Positions 36,061 to 47,240 of a DNA stretch of 64,000 bases are shown piece by piece. The notes below the pieces were generated by a model that saw only the letters and a program-made list of their open reading frames with translations, was not told the DNA's origin and searched no databases. Position 1 is the stretch's first letter. Each line of letters starts with the position of its first letter. Where the stretch lies: contig JAMXBB010000003.1 in assembly GCA_024138015.1 (NCBI GenBank), forward strand, positions 11,966,060 through 12,030,059, given 5' to 3'. Origin of the DNA: Lumnitzera littorea (taxonomy: Eukaryota > Streptophyta > Magnoliopsida > Myrtales > Combretaceae). Both the position numbers and the translations under genes were made by a program.

Positions 36061-37946
36061 GAGGTAGAAGTTAAGTGAGAGGGTAAGAGAGTTTTCCATG
36101 GTTATATTTAATTAATTGTAAGTCCAATTACACGTAAAGCTTATTTATGGTAAATGTCACATTTTATAGATTAAGTTTACCTATTTATGTAATTTACTAC
36201 CTAAAGTCTAAAAGCTTTAACTTAGTATGTAAACTTTTTTCATTTTTATAACTACCTACTTAAACTTCACTATTTTTGCAAGTAATCACCTAATTCAGGT
36301 ACTATGGATAACTTTGAGTAGCTTATAGGTCATAAATGAGCACTTTTAAACTTTAAGAAGTTAATTACATAAAGTGTGAAATTTAGGTGCCAAACATGAT
36401 GATTATTCTTTATTCTTTGATAATATTTTTTTGTTTTATCCCCTTTATAACTAAAGAGTGGTCATAGGTCACACAAGTTTATACCCCTAGTAATTTTTTG
36501 CCTTAATTGAAGAATTAATCTAATTCCATTAGTTTAATTTTTTTTCCAAGAATTTAGTTGATGGCTAAGATTATTTTATGTTGTGTCATGTCCTCAACTG
36601 ACCAATCCACCTCATATTCCTATACATGGTAGGTATGTAAGATCAATAACCTACTGTCACAATGTACAGTATAAATCACAAATAGTTTTGAGAAGTAAAT
36701 AATTGTCTCTACATTAAAAAATCATCTTAAACTATAAATAAGGGTTCTAAATTTCATAACTTCCAGACAATCTTTAAAATAAGACATGAGTAGAAAAGTT
36801 ATAGTTCATATAGTTATAGGCTACATTCATTTTTAGCTGAAGCAGGAATGTAAATAAGTCAAGTCACTTGGGATCTACTCAAGCTCTACTCACTTTAAAA
36901 TTGGCTTAACTTGAGCTTGTGAGTATATAAGCTGGTCAATAAGCTTATAAGTTGATATATTATATTAAAAATCATATTACATTAAAAAATATAAGAATAA
37001 AACCAACATAATTTGAAAAATTATTAAAAAGGATACATTCTAAAATTTTAAATTAATTTTGAATTTTGATTCAAACTTGAACTTAACAAGCTAAGCGATA
37101 AATGAGCTCAAGCTCTATCTTCAAATTCCTCGAGGAGTTTAAGCTCGATCTTGTAATCTTTAAGCTTAACAAAAACTCAGCTTAGCTTAAACTCGATAAT
37201 TTCTAAAGGAGTTAACTTTAAGTCTTCAAAAGCTTGATTTGTCTTAGCTCTTTTACAAACTTAGCTTAAAATCATATGAAGCTTTATTATGTCCTAACAT
37301 TGTTGTCAACTTTTCCATTCACCCTGTAATATTGCACTCTAAATTCTAGAATCATAAAACAACTTAATCTAGCCAAGCATAGGGATAAACAACTCAATGA
37401 GATCCCTACTTTCTAAAAATGATCGATAGCTTTTTCCCAATAATTCAATTAGGGTTCTTACCTTATCATAAACGTAGGGAAAATGATTCAATGGATTGTA
37501 CATGCCATGTGAAAGTACATATAGTGTGTAACTACTAATTGGACTTCAACATGTAGGGGGTGGAAAATTCTACTACTACTAATATTATCACATGTCCAAG
37601 TATAATCGATACTTGTACATATACATAGTGCATATTACCTATTGAATCCTTTTTCGTAATGGTGTTATAATCATGGAATCATCTTTCTATTCATACATCT
37701 TCACCCATCCATTTCATTAAAAATCCACATTAACCCCATACTTTCTTTTTCTTTTTAAGTTTTCTTAACTAATGAATTATAGACAATATTATTTAGAATC
37801 TTCTATGTGATAAATAATCTACCCAAAATTTGGATTTCTAGGAAAATTTTGTAGGATGACATTAAAATTAGAAGGTTGAAAGAGAGAGAAAGGACAACCT
37901 TTGTGTTTCCTTTAAAAGAGTTATGGGATTTTAGAGAAATAGTGCC
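36061..37946. other. AT-rich spacer with a probable degenerate hAT-type MITE
   Basis: 36850-37265 has scattered AGCTTAAGCTCGA-like words and ends (GGAATGTAAATAAG left, complement of right GTTTGTAAAAGAG) that recall the hAT-like element at 18716-19328, but neither inverted repeats nor a target duplication are convincing. No gene. A minus-strand frame at 37803-37985 overlaps the Cassandra LTR and is chance. Confidence 0.4.
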
Positions 37947-38007
37947 TATAATAACTCGATCGAAAATTCTTCCATCGAGGTACACGACTTTATCCTTATT
38001 GGAGTAA

Positions 38008-38092
38008 CTTCTTAAGAGATCACCTATCTTAGGATTGACTTAATGCAAGCACACTTAACTTTGAAGTTCCAACATAATTTGAGCTACTGTAC
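38008..38092 (-). repeat. 5S rRNA-like segment in the left Cassandra LTR
   Basis: Read on the minus strand this is a mutated 5S rRNA 3' half and internal promoter region. It is not a functional rRNA gene: many substitutions, and it sits inside a transposon LTR. Confidence 0.75.
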
Positions 38093-38339
38093 CAAAAGCT
38101 GCCTCGATGATTAGAGTTTCTTTACCTAGTATTTAATGGGTATTACAATTTACTCCCTTATCGAACTGACGTCCTCATTAATTTCGTTATACAAGTCTAA
38201 AACAACTACTAAGTAGGGATTTTACCCTTCTAGTTGGTGAACAGTTTTAATATCACTTGTAATGAGTGATCAAAACTTCTCTCACTAAGGTATTGTTTGG
38301 TTTGATGTAGTATGCCTATGGATTTGTCCCTTAGTACAG

Positions 38340-38425
38340 CAGTTTCGTAGGAGGTTACTCATCTTGAGATTGACCTAACTTAAGCATGCTTTACTTTGGA
38401 GTGCCAATGCCGAGATACTATACCA
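38340..38425 (-). repeat. 5S rRNA-like segment in the right Cassandra LTR
   Basis: Same as the left copy but better preserved, with CATCTTGAGATTGACC and AAGCATGCTTTACTTTGGAG. About 332 bp from its partner. Confidence 0.78.
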
Positions 38426-38670
38426 AAAAGTATCACGATGATTATAGCTTAGTCACCTAATATTTTAGAAGTATTACAATCCATATTATAATTTCACTCA
38501 TGAAGGAAATCAAAAGTAAAATTATTAGACTACATTAGCTAGAATATTTTTTTGGGATATTTCATTTCATTCAAGTATATACATAATATGTAGAGTAGAA
38601 GTTTGTGCTATACATAAAATGTCTTCTAGAACCATTTGAATTTATTAGAATATTTGTTTTTGTAAGCCAC

Positions 38671-39528
38671 ATTATGTGTAATTGTTTGTAGACATGAATA
38701 ATTCTACTCATACCAATTTTTCAAAAGCATCAGTTTTGATATAATGCTTCTAGAGTGTATCAATAGACTATTTAAATGGGCCTTCAAGTTTAGGCTGATC
38801 TCCTTAGAATATGGATCAAGCCCAAAAGTTCAAAATCAATCTATTTATGGAACCTTGTTCAAGCTCCCTAAAGCTTGGTCGACCTCATTATATTCTAGGC
38901 TAAGTTGTTAGCGTTAAAGATAACCTTAGCATTGCCTGGATCAAGCTTCCAAGAGCTCAATTGACCTTGCCAAAAGGCACCAAATTAAGCTCCTTTTTAC
39001 ATCCTCACACCTTGAACATGGGTTGTCAAGCTCAAAATGTGCAAGTCCAGCTTATAATATCAAAAGAAGACTACCTTGGAACAACTTGACAAAAGAGGAA
39101 AGTTTACAGGTAGAGAGGGGATCTTGAGATTGTGACCCACATTTCACAATTAGCTTGCCCTACCATTCCCAGAAACACTGTGTAAAGGTTATGAGTAAAG
39201 GATCCTCACTCTCTCATTGTTATGTATCATATTGTTTCTTAAACACTTTCTAAATATTGAGTGACTTAAGCATTGAAATTCCTCACTGAAACAACCTTCG
39301 ATACCCTATTGATGATACTTTACGTTTTTCTTTTTAATTTCTTTTTTAGTAGATTACCTCCAACTTGAACCATCCTCCTAAGGTTAAAGCATCGATAAAA
39401 CGATTTGAATATATGACAGCGCTCGTGTTTGGAAGTCAAATCATGTATAATTGCTTTTAGACATGAAATTCAACTCACGCCAAAATTTTCGGAAGCAGAG
39501 GTCTCGATATGATGTTTCTAGAGTGTGT
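38671..39528. repeat. LTR-like remnant bounded by ~89-bp direct repeats
   Basis: 38671-38759 and 39440-39528 share TGTATAATTG-, AGACATGAA- and TTTCTAGAGTGT-type blocks at about 770 bp spacing. Between them, 39170-39410 resembles the R-U5 part of plant Gypsy LTRs: the phrase TGAGTGACTTAAGCATTGAA, then TAGATTACCTCCAACTTGAA with CATCCTCCTAAGGTTAAAGC. It is either a miniature element or a solo LTR with neighbours; no coding. Confidence 0.5.
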
Positions 39529-39709
39529 TAGGGTCAATATTTGAATTAATCACGACATAATTTTGCAGATGATAACGTTGATATTGAAACAACAGGTCGA
39601 GGAAAGGTCCTTGGCTTTTTGAACACAATATTTATGTATAATTATGTGGAAGCTTGCGAGGCCTGGCACATATTCTTATGAATTTTAGTTAAAATAGATG
39701 TAGAAAGAT

Positions 39710-39742
<33 letters not shown>

Positions 39743-41780
39743 GTGTATGTATGTATATCTCTGTATATATATAAAATAATATATTATTAAATATAACTTT
39801 AATTTATTATAACTTTTAAAAATATATAAGTTGTTCATAAATTGTTATTAGCATCCGAAAACCATCACTAAAATGATTTAAATGTTTTGGGATGCTTTAG
39901 CGACGATTTGGAATATGCATATAAATTTCAAAAGTTATAAAAAAAAAAGGTATAAAATCATGTTTTAGAAGTTTAACAAATCTATCCAAACCTGATCAAT
40001 ATATATATTTTTTCATCTTTTATTATATTACAATCTTAGGAAAATAGGGATTTAAACCTTATCCATTCGGTCTGCAGAATTGTGTTCATATCACTAGATT
40101 CAACAATTTTGGCAATTTGATCAATAATTTATGAGGTCTAATTTGTGATTTGTTAGATTGTATTTGGGTACATATCAATAGGATAATGTTTTATCTTACT
40201 CATCTACCAAATAAAAAAGGTGAACAAAGCATTATGAGGGGAATAATTGCTAATCAATGAAGGCATCATCTGATGATGCGAAGAGCTTAAAGAAGATTAA
40301 AACGTAACACAAACCCATAATAAAGCATAATATAATTAATTCAGGAGGAAGTAATCAAAAGATGAAGAAAAGAAAAAGGTGTCTTCATCAGACAATTGGG
40401 TGACCGGTGCATGTGCGATCATGTGGTGGTTGGTCCCTTGTGGGTCCATGAAGCCACTAACGATCCCAACTCTCTTCTTTGAAAAGGAAAGCTATTACCA
40501 TTTTCTTTTGATATTTAATGTTTTATATTTCATCTACTTTGTCAGAAATGAAGTATTATTATCAAAACCCTAGGTCATATTTATTTACCCCCAAAAGCTT
40601 AATTCATGACATAGAACTCATGGGACAAATCATATTGCACCTTATGAAAGATTTCTGGATTTATGAATTTAGATTATTATTTATTTTTCTTTTTACATAT
40701 CTATATTTTAAACAAGGACTAGAAAAGACGAATATTTAAGTAAGAGTACGATGTCACTTTTAAGCTTTCCCCCCAGACTCTTTAACTTAAAATTGAAACT
40801 ACCATTACATTGCCCTGCTTTTTTTATTTTATTTTTTTTGAGTTACGAATGAAAATGCAAGGAATCCTGCTTATCTTTATCCAATATACACTTAGTCCTT
40901 TTACAATTCAAAATAAGAATTTAGACTCATAAGCATTCTAAATGTGCTTAGGAAATCTTATTTGACCATTTCACTCTTTGAAAAACTTACAAAATAGTAA
41001 AAGGATAAACAAAGCCGTACTAAAATAAAATTAGGAAATTCATAAAATAAGAAGTTCAGAAAAATGAAAAAGATAAAAATAAAAGAAAAATGGTTGAACA
41101 ATTGAAATAATAAAGCTTAAGCCGAAATGCAAAAGTAAAAGGATTATTATCAACAATAATGAATATAACCAATATTATATTTCTAACTTAAATGTTTTTA
41201 AGTTATAAAAAGTTGGAAAAGAAAAAATAAATAAACATATATACTATAATCCAACCTCATCATCATCTATAAGACATGTAACCCTAAAGCATTTCATCTT
41301 CTATCTCATTGAAATTATATGTATTTATTTTCCACCTCTATAATCCCATTTCTTCTCGTACCCTTATTGTCTTATTTATTCTATTGTTAATTTATTTGCC
41401 TCAAAAGCTTTTAAGTTCCATATACATGTTGTCAATGCGGATTCTTTTATATTTTACAAGTTCCTAATGGTTCCCTATGTCCTCTAGATAAAGTATAGGT
41501 TCAAAGATTATTCCAAAAGCTCTCAAAATAAGATTAGTTGAAAAATTTGAAAATTTCTGTGTAAATAGTAGCATATAAATAGAACCTTATATCTTCAATA
41601 TTATATACCTACTTAGCCTTAATTTGAATCACATATGCAAATGCACTTATCGGAAAACTATCTATAAACTTATGAAATATCTTTTTCATTATTCTATTCT
41701 TGCAACAATTGTAATAATGCACTCACGTTGCTCATGTAGGCCGTTAGGATCTGTCTTATATACACGACCAACTAGCAATA
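39529..41780. other. Spacer upstream of the IBH1-like gene
   Basis: AT-rich, with a TA/TG microsatellite at 39708-39770. Open frames 40379-40573, 40518-40739 and 41624-41809 (+) match no known family. 40240-40480 is somewhat less AT-rich but I see no gene there. Confidence 0.5.
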
Positions 41781-41785
41781 GCAAT

Positions 41786-41793
41786 TATATAAA
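41786..41793 (+). promoter_or_regulatory. Candidate TATA box of the IBH1-like gene
   Basis: TATATAAA about 475 bases before the chosen start codon, followed at 41960-41990 by a CT-rich stretch (CTTTTCTCTCTCTAACC) that looks like plant 5' leader. Inferred by position only; the real transcription start is unknown. Confidence 0.35.
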
Positions 41794-42268
41794 GCCACTC
41801 GGTAGATAGAGATATATACTGACGGTCCTATAGTGATGGCGTGCTTTTCACGCTCACCTATAGGAATTAAACAAATCAATAATAGTTTTAACTTTTTAAT
41901 ATGAATTTCCACCATATTTTAAATTCTCTTTAGCCGTCCAATTCCAATCTCCTCTTCCAATCCAAAACCCTTTCCTTTTCTCTCTCTAACCCTAACTAGC
42001 TAGAAAAAGGCCTTTTTGTGAGGGCCAAATATACCTTGTGTCTCAGAAACTGAACCTTGCCTTTTGTACTTGCAAGCAAAGAGGACCCTCTTGTTGTCAG
42101 AAGAAAATCCCCAACATCCAATCCTCAATTGTCATTTGTACGAAAAAAAAAAAAAAGTTCACTTCCCTCGGAGTGTGTGATTTTTGTGTACTAGCTTTCA
42201 TAGTCCTACTTAGATGTTCTAAAAATCTTTCCTTCTTGGGCAAAACCCCTATTAGACTCCACATTATC

Positions 42269-42733
42269 ATGAGCCCAAATTCTCACCCTTCGCTGAAATC
42301 TAGATTTGCTTCTAAATTTGTCAAATCCCTCATCAAAATAAAAAGCAATGAACCCGATGCATCACTTAATTCATCAGCCGATGTTATACGAAAAAGAAGT
42401 CAAAAGATAAAGCTAGCCGCATATTCATCCATGGCTCATGCAGTAGGGAGACGAAGAGTTTGGAGTAGAGCCCTAATTTTCAAGATAAGAAACCGCGCAA
42501 TCCACCGCTGTTTGTCGCGAAAGAAGCCAACGGTATGCTCAAAACGGAAGAGGAGTTCTTGGAATGGCAAGTACATAAAGGAACCTGACCGATTAAAAGA
42601 GCTCCGCCGGCTGGTACCGGGTGGAGAAGCCATGGATCTATGCAGTTTGTTGGAGGAAACTGCCCATTTTGTGAAGTGCCTTACCACTCAAGTTAAGGTT
42701 ATGCAAAGTATGGTTGATCATTTCTCGTCTTGA
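42269..42733 (+). CDS. IBH1-like atypical bHLH transcription regulator
   Basis: 154 residues, no intron. The N-terminal block (residues 12-24, RF..KFVKSLIKI), the block 41-76 (RKRSQKIKLAAYSSMAHAVG, then RRRVWSRALIFKIRN) and the C-terminal helix-loop-helix (about 105-148, with LRRLVPGGEAMDLCSLLEETAHFV and the end QVKVMQSM) are characteristic of the IBH1/IBL (ILI1-binding bHLH-like) family. These nuclear proteins lack a proper DNA-binding basic region. By family knowledge they bind growth-promoting bHLH partners and block them, restraining cell elongation in brassinosteroid and gibberellin responses. I chose ATG 42269 because family similarity begins there; the frame stays open upstream to an ATG at 42038, but those 77 codons look like leader and include a 13-A run. 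The length fits the family (about 150-200). It is most like IBL1, not proven. The only intact host gene seen. Confidence 0.9.
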   Translation: MSPNSHPSLKSRFASKFVKSLIKIKSNEPDASLNSSADVIRKRSQKIKLAAYSSMAHAVGRRRVWSRALIFKIRNRAIHRCLSRKKPTVCSKRKRSSWNGKYIKEPDRLKELRRLVPGGEAMDLCSLLEETAHFVKCLTTQVKVMQSMVDHFSS

Positions 42734-42874
42734 ACACGATAATAAGCTGATGATGATAATACTCTTTCATATACAAAGAAATATTATGGAATAGAAGGAT
42801 ATATTATATATATATATATTGTAGAGAAACCTAATCATGGGGTATTAGGTTGTTGAATCTTGAGTGTTTATGTA

Positions 42875-42880
42875 AATAAA
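42875..42880 (+). terminator. Candidate polyadenylation signal
   Basis: AATAAA 142 bases after the stop codon of the IBH1-like gene, in AT-rich 3' sequence. A (TA)n run lies just before at 42805-42820. Confidence 0.5.
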
Positions 42881-43304
42881 ATGTTAAAATTTACGATCGG
42901 CTTTTACATATATGCATATCATTATACAATTATACATCATTACCACTTTTATTTTTTTGTTCAATCTTGATTTTCTTGTTTATTTGTATGTGAAGATATA
43001 TCAAGATTATGCTAAAGGATGATCAAGAAAAGATGCATCCAATATGTAATTATTTTATTACATATGCATATAATGAACGTGTTATTGTACTACTTTTTGG
43101 TAAAAAAATCTTAGCTAATATCGATTTTGGTAGAGTAATTTTGCAGGTAGAAACAATTGTGACGGATAAGGGTGAGAAACAAGGTGAGTTTCGATGAAAT
43201 CAAGGATAAAATCGCTAAATCTCTAGCGTGAGCTGTTTTCTAAAACATGCTTTTTCTTGAACTGGAATTCCCAGCAAATCCTTGTCAATTCTTTTTATTT
43301 ATGA

Positions 43305-45075
43305 AATCGTAGAAATTTTAATTTCATTTGACATAGTTTTTTATGAATGACATAAAGGACATCGTATTTCATTGCTTTTCTAAGAATTTTATCATGCCTA
43401 ACTACGAGATTATTAGCGTACATGGGAGTGAAAAAGAATGCTGAGGAGCATGTGGAGGACAATAATCATGAGTTTGATTTTTAAGCGTCGATTCCACGAA
43501 TTCTTTTGTCAAAATCCACTTCGGTTTATTCTTTCGTTTAATGTAATTAGGCTTTTGTAAGGGGTACTTGTTGGGGATTCTTTATAAGAAAATATGCCAT
43601 TTCGAAAGTGACGATTATATAAACCATAGTATAGACGACTAGCGTATTGAATATAAAGTTTCCCGAAATGCTTTATTAAAAATTGCATGAGACGGTGATA
43701 CATAACAAAATCTGAATAATTATTATGAAAGTAATTAGCTTTTAATGCAATAAAAATTATAGAATTTATCCTTTTTTTAAATTGATTAGTAGGTTGAGTT
43801 GACATTTTTGGTATTTGTCAACAAAAACAACAAAATAATAAAAATTTTCAATTTTCTCGGCTATTTCTCTGTTCTTAATTAATATATACAGTCTCGAATG
43901 CATAAAATGTATTTTCAAGATTCCACTCCTTAAATGCGAAATTCAAAAAATTGCATACTGAATTATATAAATGGAAGATAAAGAACTGGAATATGTATGA
44001 TATTTATGAATTACTATAATCAGGACATACGTATATTTCTCATGCAATTATTCTCATAATACTCACATTCAAATAATTCTTTGTAGAAGGGAAAATTAGA
44101 TGTTGGTGACGAAAGAGCTAGTTCTCCAAATTTTATTGTGAACTGCATTACAAAAACAATCATAAAAACGGTACATACAGAAATACATTTTGCAAAAGAT
44201 ACTAACACATGAAAATGTGAATCTTTTCGAAAGCTACATGCCATTGAAACTATATATCGAATTATGATTGATATTTATTTACCTTTAATTTAAACTAATA
44301 CCAGTTTATCTTTATTCTTGCAAAAGAGCCCATGTGCAATCACAATCACCTCAACCGATTCCAGGTAACCAATTTGTCATGCTTGCATTACTCCCTTGTG
44401 CCACATACATGTATTAGATACCATTTACTAAATCGAAGTTACAAAAAAGTTTCCAAATAAATTTGTGGGACAAGTACCATTTTGCCAAAAGATATATTGA
44501 AATTCCAAAGTTAATCAAATATGTTAATGTGAGGTATTATTTCTTGACTATTTAAATGAGTTGATATCAAAGTGGGTTGATGCTTTATTTTTCTTTTTAT
44601 TTTTTTCCTAATTAACGAGGTAGCTTAATATAGATGTTATGTTATCATAATCCTTAAGTAGAAAGTTAATTTTCGCGTCATTTGATTTACTAGTGTAAAA
44701 GGCTATTTTGGTAATTAAGATTTTGACTTAATTTAATGCTATGAATGGGCTAATAATAGGACTTAAGTAATTAGACTTAATTCAGTGATATCTTAAGAAG
44801 ATCTGACATAGTAGGTAATAGGGATTATTGGATCAATTTGTCTACTCATAACCTTGTATTTGATTTTTTTTTTTTTTGGCAAAAGATAGGGTTCAAAGAG
44901 GTTTTTTCTAAGCCTTTTGGGCTTTTTAAAAGCGTTAAAGGTCTTCTTATGCTTTCTTATGAGTCTTAGGCTTATATTCACAAAGAAAGATGTGCTAAGC
45001 ATTATATGGTTTTGAAAACTTGGGCTTAAGCTGAAATCCAATGCCTAGTGATTGTAAGGCATCAATCCAATGGCT
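43305..45075. repeat. Tandem duplication, copy 1
   Basis: Matches 45572-47240 in the same order over about 1.7 kb. Shared landmarks include ATGAATGACATAAAGGACAT, GTACATGGGAGTGAAAAAG, GAGCATGTGGAGGACAAT, GAGCCCATGTGCAATCACAA and TAATAGGGATTATT. Small insertions and deletions and many substitutions separate the copies. No coding: the open frames 43509-43805, 44020-44244 and 44793-45041 (-) are not preserved in copy 2. Confidence 0.9.
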
Positions 45076-45571
45076 TAACCATTTCATTCATCTTAGAATC
45101 ATCCAAAGTTAGGGGCAAGCTTTAGAGAAAGTTTATTGATATTATGCCAAAATGATTTCATAGAAGATCAAATGATGAAATGACAAAAAATGAGTGAAGT
45201 ACATATTAAGGTCATTATATCTCATTGTCATAGCTACTATCTAATAATCTGAGTCTAATTGTTCTTCCTTTCATGCTTGTCTATAATATTCTTCTAAGTG
45301 CTATCCTCTCAAGACTTTAGGCAGAGTGCTGTATCTATTGTATGTAATCGGTCCACTTTAGCAACTTAGCATACATTAAAAAAAATAGCCATTCCACTAT
45401 GGAAAAGAAGTATTTGATGAAATGAAACTTGAGGGAAGCTCCTGGGAGCAAGACATTCATCTCTAAATGGCTAGTAATCCAAGTGCAGAGGAGAACACTA
45501 GCATTATAACTCCATAGGATAATGCCCCAGCTAACCCTTCAATTGTGGTGCACGCTATGCGGGAGGGCACT
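45076..45571. other. Spacer between the tandem copies
   Basis: About 500 bases present only once in the window. It contains no gene that I recognise. It could be the tail of copy 1 lost from copy 2, or an insertion. Confidence 0.5.
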
Positions 45572-47240
45572 TATATTTTCATTTTATCTGACATAATTTT
45601 TTATGAATGACATAAAGGACATTGTATTTCATTGTTTTTTAAGAATTTTATTTATCATGCCAAACTACGAGATCATTAGTGTACATGGGAGTGAAAAAGC
45701 ATGCTGTGGAGCATGTGGAGGACAATTATCGTGAGTTTGATTTTTAAGCGTGGATTCCATGAATTCTTTTGTCGAAATCCACTTCATTTTATTAGTCTCT
45801 TGCTTTATGTAATTAGCTTTTGTTGGCTGCACTTGTTAAGGGTTATATAAACTATAGTTTAGACGACTAGTGTATTTGAATATATGAAGTGTCCCGTAAT
45901 GCTTTATTAAAAGTTGCATGGGACCGTGATACATCACAAATCTGAATAATTATTATGAAATTAATTAGCTTTTAATGGAAGAAAAAAATTATAGAATTTG
46001 TCTTGTTTTTTAATTGGTTAGAAGGTTGAGTTGACATTTTTGGTCTTTGTCGACAAAAACCACAAAATAATAAAAATGTTCAATTTTGTGAGCTATTTTT
46101 CTGTTCCTAATTATTATATACAGTCTAGAATGGATAGAATGTATTTTCAATATTCAACTTATTAAATGCAAAATTCAAAAAATTATATAAATGGAAGTTA
46201 AAGAACTGGAATATGTGTATGTGATATTTATGTGTTACTTTAATCAGAAGATACGTATATCTCTCATGCAATCATTCTCATAATATTCACATACAAATAT
46301 TTGTTTGTTGAAGGACAAATAGCACGTTGGCGACGAAAGAGCTAGGTCTCCACAAATTGTGAAATGCACTACAAAGACGATCATAAAAAAAAAAAAAAAT
46401 GCATAGACAAATACATTTTGGAAAACGTACTAATCGGTAAAAAAACTATCCATTATTATTAATATATATTTAAATATGTTGATATTTATTTATCTCTGTT
46501 TCAAGGGCCACTAATTAATCTTGCAAAAGAGCCCATGTGCAATCACAATCACCCCCAACAAGTTTCCAAATAGCTAATTTGTCATCTTTGAATTACTCCG
46601 TCGTGCCACATACATATATTAGATACCATTTACTAAAATCGAAGTTACACGGAAAAAAGAAAAATGTTTGCAAATAAATTTGTGGGAAAAGTACCATCTT
46701 GCCTAAAGTTAAATGAGTTGATTATATTTAAATGAGTTGATTAATAAAATAGGTTGATGCTTTATTTATTTTTTTCCATTTAGCTGGGTAGCTTAATGTA
46801 GATGTTGTGTTATCATAATCTATTAGTAGTGAGTTATTTATTTATTTATTTTTATGTCATTTGATTTGACTATATAGAGGGCCATTTTAGTAATTGATAT
46901 TTCGATTTAATTTAGTATTAGGGTTCAGGTAATCAAACTCAATTTAGGAATGCTTCAAGAAGATCAGAAAGCTTGTAATAGGGATTATTAGACGGGTTTG
47001 TTTGCTCATAGTTTTATTCAATCTTCTCTATGCAAAAGGTAGGCTTAGAAGATGTTTTTTGAGCCCTTTAGGCTTCTTAAAAGCCTTAAATGTTCTCTTG
47101 GGCTTTCTTATAAGTCTTGGGCTTATATTTATAAAGAAGATAGGCTAAGTTTTATATAGTTTTGAAGAATTTGATTTAAGTTTGGCCTATGCCTAAATCC
47201 AAAGCCTATGCATAATTATAATAAAAGGGGGCTTCAATCT
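45572..47240. repeat. Tandem duplication, copy 2
   Basis: Partner of 43305-45075; it shares the landmarks and order given there. It starts near ATTTTATCTGACATAATTTT and fades after the CCAAAGCCTATGCATAATT region. Confidence 0.9.

Larger units (their letters stand above)
37947..38478 (-). mobile_element. Cassandra-type TRIM carrying 5S rRNA-like sequence
   Basis: Direct repeats 37947-38147 and 38258-38478 each end AGTATTACA or GGTATTACA, so in element orientation they start TGTAATA. Each contains a degenerate reverse-strand copy of plant 5S rRNA (about 38008-38092 and 38340-38425), with recognisable words AGCACACTTAACTTTG and AGCATGCTTTACTTTGGAGT and the preceding GGAGGTTACTCATCTTGAGA. Between them lies a 110-bp core with a degenerate Met-tRNA primer site at 38244-38255 and a purine tract (minus strand) next to 38148. 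LTRs embedding 5S rRNA define Cassandra elements. No target duplication is readable. Confidence 0.85.

Noticed and set aside
38008..38425. 5S rRNA genes
   Set aside because: Both segments are mutated, partial, antisense and embedded in the LTRs of a Cassandra element.
42436..42687. 83-codon minus-strand frame
   Set aside because: Antisense shadow of the IBH1-like coding region.
43009..43197. 62-codon plus-strand frame downstream of the IBH1-like gene
   Set aside because: It follows the probable polyadenylation signal, is unlike any known family and has no own promoter signal.
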